From SSC3 sp963769585 (GTDB lineage Bacteria > Actinomycetota > Actinomycetes > Propionibacteriales > Nocardioidaceae), in the NCBI GenBank assembly GCA_963769585.1, contig CAVYMJ010000001.1:620001-684000 (forward strand): 64,000 bases of DNA, in the 5' to 3' direction. Below the pieces are notes generated by a model. That model had not been told where the DNA came from, searched no databases, and worked only from the letters and a program-made list of their open reading frames with translations. Made by a program: the position numbers and the translations under genes. This document shows positions 24,501 to 32,726 of the stretch, piece after piece. Numbering within the stretch: position 1 is the stretch's first letter; the number at the start of each line of letters is the position of its first letter.

Positions 24501-26040
24501 CGTCCGACTTCCTGGCACCCGACGCCGTCTCTCGGAGGCGGGTCGTGCCGCGAGCGACGTGCGTGCGCTCTTTGCCTTCCGGGCCGGAACCTTGCGTGGC
24601 AGGACCCGTCGGTACGCCGCCATCGGACTCAGCGTGATGGCGGGGATCACCCTGCTGGTCGCCTGGCTGCCGTCGTACCTGCCCGAGGGCGACAGTCGAC
24701 GCTCGGACGTGGCGATTCTGCTCCCGACGGCGCTGCTGGGGGTGCTGGTGATCGCGGTGGTCTCTGCGGCGGCGACCGGTGGCGGCCGCGAGCTGTTGGC
24801 ACGCGACCAGGCCGTTGCGTTCCCGGTCAGTGTCACCTCGGACCACCTCGGTGCCCTGCTGATGGCGCCCCTGAACATCGCCTGGCTGTTGCAGGCGTGG
24901 ACGCTGATGGGCTCGGTGGCCTACGTGGTCGGCCCCAGCCCGCGGCTCGTCCCGGCCGAGCTGCTCACGGTGCTCTGGCTGATGTGCGCGACCGCGATCG
25001 CCCAGGTCGCCGCGTGGGCCGTGGAGTGGGTACGCCGTGGCGCCGCTGGGCTCTGGCTCGTGCGCGGCCTGAGCGCCACGCTGGCCCTGGGGCTGGCCTT
25101 CCTGGTCGCGGCCGATGGGCTCGTCCCGCTGCTGGACCGCAGCCGCGTGCCCCTGTGGATCCTCGCGCCCGTCCTCTACGACACCGACGGCGTCGGCCAG
25201 TGGGTCCTGCGGTTGGCCGTCCTGCTGGTGACGCTCGCCGTGGCCGTGGTCCTCGGTGCGTTCGTCGCTGGGGCCGTGGCCGGTCGCCAGCCGCGCGACG
25301 AGCTCCGCCTGGAGTCGGCGGCCTACCGGCCCCGCAGGCCCCCCTCCTCCGAGTTCGCCGCTCTACTGCGGACCGACCGGGTGGGCATCTGGCGCTCCGT
25401 GCCGTTACGGCGGGGACTGTTCGTGCTCGGCCTGATGCCAGGTGCGGTCGCGCTGGCGGGTGGCCTGGAGTGGGAGATGCTGACGATCCTGCCGGGACTG
25501 GTGGCGTCGGGAGGCGCCCTGCTCTTCGGGGTGAACTCGTGGTGCCTGGACGGCCGCGGTGCGTTGTGGCGTGACAGCCTCCCGGTGACCCCGAAGCGGG
25601 TCTTCGCCTCGCGGGTGGTCGTGCTCACCGAGGTCCTCCTCTTCGCCACCGTGCTGACGCTGGTGCTCGCCTCGCTGCGCGCCGGGCTTCCGACCGCCAG
25701 CCAGCTGGTCGCCGTGCTCTGCAGCGCCCTGGTCGTCGTACTCCAGGTGGTCGCTCGATCGTTGCGCTGGTCGGTCAGCCGACCGTACGCCGTGGACATG
25801 CGAAGTGCCCGGGCCACACCGGCGCCGCCGCTGGTCATGGTGGGCTACTCGTCCCGACTGGCGCTCACCACGACCATGACGGGACTGCTCTTCGCATTGA
25901 CCGCCCGTGCCGGCGTGGACTGGTCGCTGGTGCTGGCCACGCCGTTCCTGATCTTCTCGGCCTACCGGCTGGTGCAGACGGCCGACTCGTGGGCCGACCC
26001 CGAGACGCGGTGCCGAGTCGTCAGCACCGTGGCCAGCTAG
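24475..26040 (+). CDS. ABC-2-like membrane protein (exporter permease)
   Basis: A 521-residue polytopic protein with roughly 12 hydrophobic segments and a cytoplasmic loop near residues 270-300. Its position, overlapping the ATPase gene, indicates that it is the permease of the pair. The GTG at 24475 has GGAGG 9 bases upstream. It ends 4 bases into the convergent lipoprotein gene. No sequence motif identifies the cargo. Confidence 0.75.
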   Translation: MSTALSSTDVRLPGTRRRLSEAGRAASDVRALFAFRAGTLRGRTRRYAAIGLSVMAGITLLVAWLPSYLPEGDSRRSDVAILLPTALLGVLVIAVVSAAATGGGRELLARDQAVAFPVSVTSDHLGALLMAPLNIAWLLQAWTLMGSVAYVVGPSPRLVPAELLTVLWLMCATAIAQVAAWAVEWVRRGAAGLWLVRGLSATLALGLAFLVAADGLVPLLDRSRVPLWILAPVLYDTDGVGQWVLRLAVLLVTLAVAVVLGAFVAGAVAGRQPRDELRLESAAYRPRRPPSSEFAALLRTDRVGIWRSVPLRRGLFVLGLMPGAVALAGGLEWEMLTILPGLVASGGALLFGVNSWCLDGRGALWRDSLPVTPKRVFASRVVVLTEVLLFATVLTLVLASLRAGLPTASQLVAVLCSALVVVLQVVARSLRWSVSRPYAVDMRSARATPAPPLVMVGYSSRLALTTTMTGLLFALTARAGVDWSLVLATPFLIFSAYRLVQTADSWADPETRCRVVSTVAS

Positions 26041-26975
26041 TCGTTCCGCTTCTCCACGACCAGCTTCAGGCAGTCGGCCAGCTGTTTGGTGGCCTGCGCG
26101 TCGAGGCCGTTGCCGCGGGCCATCAGCGTCGCGACCAGGTATGCATGGAAAGTCTCGTCGTCCAGCGTCGACTCGAGGCAGGCTCTGACCTTCCTGGCGG
26201 CCGAGCCCGACCGGCCTGCCATCGAACGGGTCAGCATCTCCTCCACGGACACGCAGGCAGCGATCACCTGGGCCGCGAGCTCCGCGTCGGTCGCGTTGAG
26301 CGGGGTACCCCGCAGCGACCCGCCGGGGCGTTGCTGGTCGTCGAGCACGCCGGCCGCGGTCAGCTCGTAGGTGCCGATCGTCTCGACCAGCCCCCCAGCC
26401 ACGCACCTGGCCTGCTCCTTGGTCAGGCCGTCGGCCCGGCCGAGGCTGGCCGTCAGCGAAGCTGTCGCCACGCTGTCCTGCTCCTCGGTCGACATGCAAC
26501 CGCGGCCGGCGACCACATAGATGTTGTCGGTGACCTCGCCCTGCAGGTCGCTGGTCACCCAGGCCGCGGCCGCGTCGCTGGTGACGGCCCCGCGGATGCA
26601 GGCCACCTGCACCGCGTCGGCCTCGAAGAGCCCGACGACCATGCCGGCCACCAGGGCGTCCAGATCGGTGCACTCCTGGAGCCCCTTGAGCGCACGGCTC
26701 GCTTGGTCCGCAGAGAACCGCGCGTCCCGGACGTTGCCGGCCACGGTGTTCTTGGCGCCCAGGATCCCTGCAGTCCTTAGCGCCGGTCGGCCGATCTCGG
26801 TGACCCAGTGCTCGCCGATACAGGAGGCCTGGTCTGGCGTGAGGCCGTCGTACTCACTGGGAAGCGCCTGCGCCAGGGCGTCAGCGGCGGCGCGGTCCTC
26901 ACCGTCGAGGCCACACGCGGTCACTGCCACCAGCAGCGCCACCGCGGCGGCGGCGACGCTACTCCTTGGGAACAC
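26037..26975 (-). CDS. Lipoprotein with two copies of a four-cysteine module
   Basis: A 312-residue protein with a lipobox VTAC at residues 18-21. The mature part reads as two similar units of about 140 residues. Each unit has Cys in four comparable contexts: SCIGEHWVTEIG / RCVAGGLVETIG, ECTD / ACVS, ACIRGAV / ACLEST, and RGCMS / ADCLK. The neighbouring lipoprotein has one such unit. The pattern suggests two disulfides per module. I do not recognise the family. Surface anchoring is the only supported role. Confidence 0.72.
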   Translation of the reverse strand: MFPRSSVAAAAVALLVAVTACGLDGEDRAAADALAQALPSEYDGLTPDQASCIGEHWVTEIGRPALRTAGILGAKNTVAGNVRDARFSADQASRALKGLQECTDLDALVAGMVVGLFEADAVQVACIRGAVTSDAAAAWVTSDLQGEVTDNIYVVAGRGCMSTEEQDSVATASLTASLGRADGLTKEQARCVAGGLVETIGTYELTAAGVLDDQQRPGGSLRGTPLNATDAELAAQVIAACVSVEEMLTRSMAGRSGSAARKVRACLESTLDDETFHAYLVATLMARGNGLDAQATKQLADCLKLVVEKRND

Positions 26976-27489
26976 ACGCGTTCATGTCTGCGGTGACGTC
27001 ATCTGGCGTGTCCGCGGCCTGTACACCCTGGATCCCGGCAGCCATGGCCGCGACCAGGCGGTCACGCCCGAAGGCCTTCGCGATGCAGGCCGCGGTCGTG
27101 TCGTCGATGCCCTGGTACTGCTGCTTCATCACACCCTCGGGCGTCACGCAGTCGACGACCAGGCTGGCAGCCCTGGGTGCGTCGGCCTTGCTGGCGAAGG
27201 CCCCGAAGTCCTTGGCCTGCTCGGTCTTGGGCTCGAGCTTGTCGTCGATCACCCCGAGGTCTTCGAGGTGATCCAGGCCGAAGTCGCGCACCAGGCGGTC
27301 GGCGATGCAGTCGGACTGCTCCTCGTCGAAACGCTCGCCCCGCAAGTAGGTCGAGAGGGCGGTCGCGGCGGCGTGCTCGTCTCCGACCAGCGGCTCGTCG
27401 ACCGTGGCCTCACCGCTACAAGCGCTGGTAGCCAGCAACAGGCCAGCCGCGGCAACGATGGTCCTCGTGATCAGCAATGCGTCCTCCAT
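26959..27489 (-). CDS. Lipoprotein with one four-cysteine module
   Basis: A 176-residue lipoprotein with lipobox TSAC near residues 21-24. The module has Cys in DCIADRLVRDFG, VDCVTPE, AACIAKAFG and NACVPKE contexts, matching the spacing of both units of the protein encoded downstream. It overlaps that gene by 17 bases, and the two are probably co-transcribed paralogues from duplication. The ATG at 27489 precedes the signal peptide directly. Function unknown. Confidence 0.72.
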   Translation of the reverse strand: MEDALLITRTIVAAAGLLLATSACSGEATVDEPLVGDEHAAATALSTYLRGERFDEEQSDCIADRLVRDFGLDHLEDLGVIDDKLEPKTEQAKDFGAFASKADAPRAASLVVDCVTPEGVMKQQYQGIDDTTAACIAKAFGRDRLVAAMAAGIQGVQAADTPDDVTADMNACVPKE

Positions 27490-27538
27490 GCAGTTCCCGG
27501 GAGCATAACGAGACAGTCTGAGAGACCGACCGCGAGCC

Positions 27539-28126
27539 TCACCCCAGGGCGAGCAGCGTGGGCAGAGCCGCGCAGCAGTGCCGGACCAGCGAGTCCAGAT
27601 CAGGCCGCGTTCGCCCGATGGGCTCGGCGCTGTAGGCGAAGGCCCGGTCCTCGACGTACGCCCACCAGGCGTGGACCACAGCGCGCTTGTCACCGGGGAT
27701 CTCCAGAGCTGCCATCACCCGGTCGGTGCCCACCGTGCGGACGTTCTCGTAGACGTCGATCACCCGAGGGTCGGAGACGCCGTGCACCAAGGAGAGGTAG
27801 AACGCCCGGCGGCGAGTGATCTGCTCGATCATGGCCCGCACCATGAACTCGACCTGCTGCTCACCGGGCTCGGACTCGTCGGGTCTGGTGTTGCGCGCGA
27901 TCCGGCGACCGGCCGCCGCGATGCAGGCCAGGTAGAAGTCGGTCTTGGTAGGGAAGTAGTGGAACAGCAGCCCACGCGAGATCCCGGCCTCGACCGCGAT
28001 CTCGTCGAGCGAGAGGTCCTGGATCGGCGTCTCCACCAGCTTGGCCAGGCCGATGCTCAGCAGCTGTCGCCGCCGGTCGTCGGCGCTGAGCCGTCGGCGA
28101 GCACTCTCCGTCACACTGTTGAGCAT
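27539..28126 (-). CDS. TetR family regulator of the acyl-CoA dehydrogenase operon
   Basis: A 195-residue TetR protein. The helix-turn-helix is near residues 38-60 (LDEIAVEAGISRGLLFHYF) and the C-terminal ligand pocket contains a WWAYVEDRAFAY segment. It is divergent from the acyl-CoA dehydrogenase gene with 28 bases between the ATGs. The 17-bp operator covers the annotated ATG, so the GTG at 28114, which would leave the operator in the leader, is a credible alternative start. Confidence 0.86.
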   Translation of the reverse strand: MLNSVTESARRRLSADDRRRQLLSIGLAKLVETPIQDLSLDEIAVEAGISRGLLFHYFPTKTDFYLACIAAAGRRIARNTRPDESEPGEQQVEFMVRAMIEQITRRRAFYLSLVHGVSDPRVIDVYENVRTVGTDRVMAALEIPGDKRAVVHAWWAYVEDRAFAYSAEPIGRTRPDLDSLVRHCCAALPTLLALG

Positions 28127-28154
28127 TGCTCAACAAGGCGCTAGGGTCAAGGGC
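28118..28154 (+). promoter_or_regulatory. TetR operator overlapping a leaderless promoter
   Basis: GTTGAGCATTGCTCAAC (28118-28134) is a perfect 17-bp palindrome. Its TTGAGC (28119-28124) is also a -35 box, 17 bases before TAGGGT (28142-28147), which lies 7 bases before the ATG at 28155. Binding would block the promoter directly. Confidence 0.75.
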
Positions 28155-29405
28155 ATGGACTTCTCGCTGTCTCCGCGCGCCGCCGACCTGAGTGAGCGTG
28201 TCCGGGCCTTCGTGGCCGCCGAGATCGAGCCCGTCGAGGCCGACGTGCACCGTCAGATCACCGCGCTGCGGCACAGCGGCGGGGACAACTGGACGCCACT
28301 GCCGGTCATCAAGGAGCTCCAAGCCAAGGCACGCGACCTGGGACTGTGGAACCTCTTCCTCCCACTGGAGCACGCGGGCCGGTACGCCGCGGACTTCGGC
28401 ACTGATGGCGGCGAGGGCCTCTCCAACGTCGACTACGCCCCGATCGCCGAGGTCACCGGACGCTCCTTTCTGGCTCCCCTGGTGTTCAACTGCAACGCCC
28501 CCGACACCGGGAACATGGAGGTGCTGCTGCGCTACGGGAGCCAGGAGCAGAAGCAGCAGTGGCTGGAGCCGTTGCTCAGAGCCGAGATCCGCAGCGCCTT
28601 CTGTATGACCGAGCCTGCTGTGGCGTCCTCCGACGCGACCAACATGGCCGCTACGGCGGTGGTCGACGGTGACGAGGTCGTCATCAACGGAACAAAGTGG
28701 TTCTCCACCGGGGTCGGCAACCCCGACTGCAAGATCCTGGTCTTCATGGGGCTGACCAACCCCGAGGCGGACCGGCACTCGCGGCACACGATGGTCCTGG
28801 TGCCCCGGGACGCCCCCGGAGTGGAGGTCGAGCGCATGCTCACCACGATGGGCTACTACGACGAGCCGCTCGGACACGGTGAGGTCTCCTTCACCGACGT
28901 ACGGGTTCCCGCAGCCAACGTCCTGCTCGGCCCCGGGCGCGCGTTCGAGATCGCTCAGGGACGGCTTGGTGCGGGACGGATCCACCACTGCATGCGCGCC
29001 ATCGGCCTGGCGGAGAGGGCTCTGGAGCTGGCCTGCCAGCGGGCGCTCGCCCGTACGGCGTTCGGCCGACCGCTGGCCAAGCTGGGCGGCAACGCCGAAC
29101 GCATCGCCGACGCACGCATCGCGATCAACCGCTCTCGCCTGCTCGTGATGCACGCCGCCTGGCTGCTCGACCAGGGCATGTCCGCAGAGGCGCTGTCTGC
29201 GGTCAGCGAGATCAAGGTCGAAGTGCCCAACATGGCCCTCGACGTCATCGACCTGGCCATCCAGTTGCACGGTGCTGGGGGGATGACCGACGACTTCCCG
29301 CTGGCCGGTGCCTGGGTCGGGGCCAGGTCCCTCCGGCTGGCCGACGGGCCCGACGAGGTGCACCGGGGCGTCATCGCCAAGCTCGAGCTGGGTAAGCACG
29401 CATGA
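28155..29405 (+). CDS. Acyl-CoA dehydrogenase (ACAD10/11-like)
   Basis: A 416-residue acyl-CoA dehydrogenase. The middle domain has the FAD-contacting CMTEPAVASSDATN and KWFSTG stretches; the C-terminal domain has the RTAFGRPLA and LHGAGGM segments. The long N-terminal region, the NWTPLPVIKEL segment and the neighbouring APH-like kinase point to the ACAD10/ACAD11 group rather than a straight-chain FadE. It is the first gene of an operon with SDR, kinase and histidine phosphatase genes, whose joints are 4-base overlaps up to the phosphatase. Confidence 0.88.
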   Translation: MDFSLSPRAADLSERVRAFVAAEIEPVEADVHRQITALRHSGGDNWTPLPVIKELQAKARDLGLWNLFLPLEHAGRYAADFGTDGGEGLSNVDYAPIAEVTGRSFLAPLVFNCNAPDTGNMEVLLRYGSQEQKQQWLEPLLRAEIRSAFCMTEPAVASSDATNMAATAVVDGDEVVINGTKWFSTGVGNPDCKILVFMGLTNPEADRHSRHTMVLVPRDAPGVEVERMLTTMGYYDEPLGHGEVSFTDVRVPAANVLLGPGRAFEIAQGRLGAGRIHHCMRAIGLAERALELACQRALARTAFGRPLAKLGGNAERIADARIAINRSRLLVMHAAWLLDQGMSAEALSAVSEIKVEVPNMALDVIDLAIQLHGAGGMTDDFPLAGAWVGARSLRLADGPDEVHRGVIAKLELGKHA

Positions 29406-30145
29406 GGGTTCTGGTCACCGGCGCGGCGTCCGGTCTGGGAGCGGCACTGACCCGCGCCTTGAGGGCGCGCGGAGACGACGTGCTCGCGAGCGACCTCTCC
29501 GGCGCCGACCTGACTCTTGATGTCACCTCCGACGAGGACTGGGCTGCGGCGCTGGCGCACGTCAGCGCCACCTGGGGTGGCCTCGACCTGTTGGTGAACA
29601 ACGCAGGCGTCGCCGGTGGCGGCCGGATCGACCTGTGCACGATGGACGAGTGGCGCTGGATCACCGAGGTCAACCTGTTCGGAGTCGTCCGCGGCACCCG
29701 CACGTTCGTGCCGCTGTTCAAGCGTCAGCGGTCCGGGCACATCGTCAACGTCGCCTCGCTGGCGGGCCTGGTGCACCCGGCAGGGATGGGCTCCTACAAC
29801 GCGGTCAAGGCTGCCGTGGTCGCCTTCACTGAGACGACCGGCCACGAGCTGGCGCCGTACGGCGTCCGCGCCTCGGCGGTCTGCCCGTCGTACTTCCGGA
29901 CCAACCTGGTCGACTCGCTGCGGGGCAGCGACGAGAAGGTCGCAGCGATCATCGGCGCGCTCGTGGCGAAGTCCCCGCTCACGGCCGACGACATCGCGGC
30001 CGCCGTACTCCAGGGGATAGCGGATGGTGAGGACGTGATCGTCCCGGACGAACCGGCCCGCACGGCGTACTCCCTCAAGTGGGCCGACCGCGCTGCGTAC
30101 GACGAGCTGATGCGCCGCCAGGCGCGCCACCTGGAGGAAGCGTGA
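29402..30145 (+). CDS. Short-chain dehydrogenase/reductase
   Basis: A 247-residue classical SDR: TGAASGLG cofactor loop near residue 6, NNAG near 65-68, catalytic Ser in the VASLAG region and the YNAVK active-site pair. It overlaps the dehydrogenase gene before it (ATGA) and the kinase gene after it (GTGA). In context it probably oxidises or reduces a hydroxyl or keto group on an acyl-CoA chain. Confidence 0.88.
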   Translation: MRVLVTGAASGLGAALTRALRARGDDVLASDLSGADLTLDVTSDEDWAAALAHVSATWGGLDLLVNNAGVAGGGRIDLCTMDEWRWITEVNLFGVVRGTRTFVPLFKRQRSGHIVNVASLAGLVHPAGMGSYNAVKAAVVAFTETTGHELAPYGVRASAVCPSYFRTNLVDSLRGSDEKVAAIIGALVAKSPLTADDIAAAVLQGIADGEDVIVPDEPARTAYSLKWADRAAYDELMRRQARHLEEA

Positions 30146-31209
30146 GCGAGGTGGCCGGCGCGAGGCCGGTCCGTGACGAGGACGCCTTCGACGTCTCGGT
30201 CGTGGCCAAGTGGCTACGTGCGAACGCCTCTGACCCGACTGGGCTCGAGGGCACGCCCCAGGTTCGCCAGTTCTCCGGTGGCGCCTCGAACCTGACCTAC
30301 CTGCTGCGCTATCCGGCACGGGACCTGATCATGCGGCGCGCCCCCAAGGGCACCAAGGCCAAGGGCGCCCACGACATGCAGCGGGAGTTCCAGATCCAGT
30401 CGAAGCTGGGTCCGGTGCTCGAGTACGTCGCCCCGATGGTGGCCTTCTGCGACGACGAGGCGGTGGTCGGTGCGGACTTCTACGTGATGGAGCGCATCGA
30501 CGGCGTCATCCCGCGCAGCGAGTGGCCTGCCGACGTACCGCTGCCGGCCGAGCGGGCCAGGCAGCTGTGCCTGAACGTGATCGACGTCCTCGTCGAGCTG
30601 CACTGCGTCGATGTCGAGGCGGCGGGGCTGGCTGAGGTCGGCAAGGGCTCCGGCTACGTACGACGCCAGGTCGAGGGCTGGTCGCTGCGCTACCGCAACG
30701 CCCGGACCGCGGATGTGCCCGACTACGAAGAGGTGATGGCCTGGCTGGACGCCCACCAGCCCGACGACGTGCGCAACTGCCTGATCCACAACGACTTCAA
30801 GCTCGACAACCTGGTGCTCGACTCCGCGGACCCGACCCGAGTCGTGGGGATCCTGGACTGGGAGATGGCCACCTTGGGCGACCCGCTGATGGACCTGGCC
30901 GGCTCCATGGCCTACTGGGTGCAGGGCGACGACGACGAGGGCTTCCAGCTGATGCGCCGGGTCCCCACGCACCTGCCGGGGATGATCACCCGCGACGAGT
31001 TCGTGCAGCGCTACTGCCAGGCGATGGGCTTCGAGCTCAGCTCGGAGCAGTGGAGGTTCTACGAGGCGTTCGGGCTCTTCAGGCTGGCGGTTATCGCGCA
31101 GCAGATCTACTACCGCTACTACCACGGCCAGACCAGCAACGAGCTCTACGCGCTTCTCGGGTCGGCGGTCGGGATAGTGGACGAGCGGCTCAAGGAGCTC
31201 GTCGGGTGA
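30142..31209 (+). CDS. APH-like phosphotransferase (ACAD10/11 kinase-domain type)
   Basis: A 355-residue aminoglycoside-phosphotransferase-fold kinase. An RQFSGGASNLTYLL nucleotide loop and a Lys-rich RRAPKG segment are followed by HNDFKLDN (catalytic Asp and metal Asn) and LDWEMATLGDP (metal Asp). The same domain is fused to an acyl-CoA dehydrogenase in vertebrate ACAD10/11, where it phosphorylates 4-hydroxyacyl-CoA. Here the parts are separate genes in one operon. The GTG start at 30142 overlaps the SDR stop and has GGAGG 6 bases upstream. Confidence 0.87.
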   Translation: MSEVAGARPVRDEDAFDVSVVAKWLRANASDPTGLEGTPQVRQFSGGASNLTYLLRYPARDLIMRRAPKGTKAKGAHDMQREFQIQSKLGPVLEYVAPMVAFCDDEAVVGADFYVMERIDGVIPRSEWPADVPLPAERARQLCLNVIDVLVELHCVDVEAAGLAEVGKGSGYVRRQVEGWSLRYRNARTADVPDYEEVMAWLDAHQPDDVRNCLIHNDFKLDNLVLDSADPTRVVGILDWEMATLGDPLMDLAGSMAYWVQGDDDEGFQLMRRVPTHLPGMITRDEFVQRYCQAMGFELSSEQWRFYEAFGLFRLAVIAQQIYYRYYHGQTSNELYALLGSAVGIVDERLKELVG

Positions 31210-31847
31210 GTGTCGTCCTGCTGGTCCGGCACGGCCAGGCCTCGTTCGGTGCCGCGGACTACGACGTGCTCTCCGAGACCGGCGAGCGGCAGTCGGGAAT
31301 CCTGGGCCGGGCGCTCGCAGACCGGGGCATCGTCCCCGCCTCCGCCGTACGGGGGACGATGAGGCGACACGAACAGACCGCGACCCACGCGGGCTTCTCC
31401 GAGGTCGACGTGGACCAGGGCTGGAACGAGTTCGACCATGTCCAGGTCCTGGCCGCGCACACGCCGCCTGACAGTCCCGAGTCGGTGACTGAGCGCAGGG
31501 CGTTCCAGCGCTGGTTCGAGCTCGCCACCCAACGGTGGATGAGCGGCCACCACGACGAGGAGTACGACGAGTCCTTCGCCGGGTTCACCGCCCGCGTCGA
31601 GGCCGCGCTGCGCCGTAGCACCCAGGGGTTGGCGTCGGGCGAGACTGCCGTCGTCTTCACCAGCGGCGGCGCGATCGCGGTGGTGGCCGCGGGGCTCCTC
31701 GGCGGCGGGACGGACCTGTGGCAGCGGCTCAACTCGGTCACCGTCAACACCGGCATCACCAAGCTGGTCGTCGGTCGACGGGGGACCACCCTTGTCTCCT
31801 TCAACGACCACGTCCATCTCGAGCCGGACCACGTCACCTACCGATAG
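31206..31847 (+). CDS. Histidine phosphatase family protein
   Basis: A 213-residue phosphoglycerate-mutase-fold phosphatase. The catalytic RHGQ is at residues 8-11, and a second His/Glu region follows in the HVQVLAAH and FTSGGAIAVV segments. It starts at a GTG overlapping the kinase stop. In an operon with a kinase that makes phosphoacyl-CoA it might remove phosphate from an intermediate or dead-end product; this is inference from position only. Confidence 0.82.
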   Translation: MSVVLLVRHGQASFGAADYDVLSETGERQSGILGRALADRGIVPASAVRGTMRRHEQTATHAGFSEVDVDQGWNEFDHVQVLAAHTPPDSPESVTERRAFQRWFELATQRWMSGHHDEEYDESFAGFTARVEAALRRSTQGLASGETAVVFTSGGAIAVVAAGLLGGGTDLWQRLNSVTVNTGITKLVVGRRGTTLVSFNDHVHLEPDHVTYR

Positions 31848-31855
31848 GGAACCCC

Positions 31856-32602
31856 ATGCCCAAGACCATCCTGATCACCGGCGCCAGCTCGGGGCTCGGC
31901 GCCGAGATGGCCCGGCAGTTCGCAGCGCTCGGCCACGACCTGGCGCTCTGCGCCCGCCGCACCGAGCGGTTGGCGGAGCTGAAGTCGGAGTTGGAGTCGT
32001 CATACGGCGTCCGGGTCGAGGTGAAGGCCCTCGACGTCAACGACCACGACGCCGTCTTCCGCGTCTTCGCGGAGTTCGCCGAGAAGTTCGGCCACCTGGA
32101 CCGGGTCGTGGTCAACGCTGGCCTGGGCAAGGGGCAGCCCCTGGGCACCGGGCGGTTCGACGCGAACCGGCAGACCGCCGAGACCAACTTCCTGGGTGCC
32201 TTAGCCCAGATCGAGGCAGCCGCAGAGATCTTTCGGAGACAGAACGCCGGCCACCTGGTGATGGTGTCGTCGATCTCCGCGCTGCGTGGCATGCCGAAGA
32301 ACATCACGACGTACGCCGCCACGAAGGCCGGCGTGGCCCACCTTGCCGAGGGCTTCCGTGCCGACGTGATGCGGACGCCGATCAAGGTCACGGTGCTGTA
32401 TCCCGGCTACATCGCATCCGAGATGTCCGGGAAGTCCAGTAAGACGCCGCTGATGGTGTCGACCCAGAAGGGTGTCCGCGCGATGGTCAGCGCCATCGAG
32501 AAGGAGAAAGCCTCAGCCAACGTCCCTGCCTGGCCGTGGGTCCCCCTCGGCTTCGCGCTCAAGCACTTCCCGCTGGGTATCGCCCGCCGCCTCATGGGTT
32601 GA
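31856..32602 (+). CDS. SDR family oxidoreductase
   Basis: A 248-residue SDR with the TGASSGLG loop near residue 8, a VNAG motif, catalytic Ser in the VSSISAL strand, and YAATK. It begins 8 bases after the histidine phosphatase stop. A short hydrophobic C-terminus (PWPWVPLGFALKHFPLG) may contact the membrane. It differs clearly from the other SDR of the operon, so the two likely act on different steps. Confidence 0.85.
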   Translation: MPKTILITGASSGLGAEMARQFAALGHDLALCARRTERLAELKSELESSYGVRVEVKALDVNDHDAVFRVFAEFAEKFGHLDRVVVNAGLGKGQPLGTGRFDANRQTAETNFLGALAQIEAAAEIFRRQNAGHLVMVSSISALRGMPKNITTYAATKAGVAHLAEGFRADVMRTPIKVTVLYPGYIASEMSGKSSKTPLMVSTQKGVRAMVSAIEKEKASANVPAWPWVPLGFALKHFPLGIARRLMG

Positions 32603-32642
32603 CTGCGCCATCCCTGCCTTGCCATCCCGGCCGATCCGACCT

Positions 32643-32699
32643 AGGGTCGCGGGAAAATCCATTCTGTGAGGGGCGTCACACGGGACATGGGGTGACGCC
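32643..32699 (+). promoter_or_regulatory. -10 box and leader hairpin of the secreted aminopeptidase gene
   Basis: A TAGGGT box lies at about 32643-32648. Downstream, GGCGTCAC (32672-32679) and GTGACGCC (32692-32699) form a perfect 8-bp stem with a 12-base loop in the leader, ending 27 bases before the GTG at 32727. I could not match it to any known riboswitch. Confidence 0.4.
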
Positions 32700-32726
32700 T
32701 CGCGCTGTGACAGAGGAGAACTTCTC

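Noticed and set aside
32643..32726. A c-di-AMP (ydaO) riboswitch before the secreted peptidase
   Set aside because: The conserved ydaO core sequences are not visible; only a single hairpin is present.
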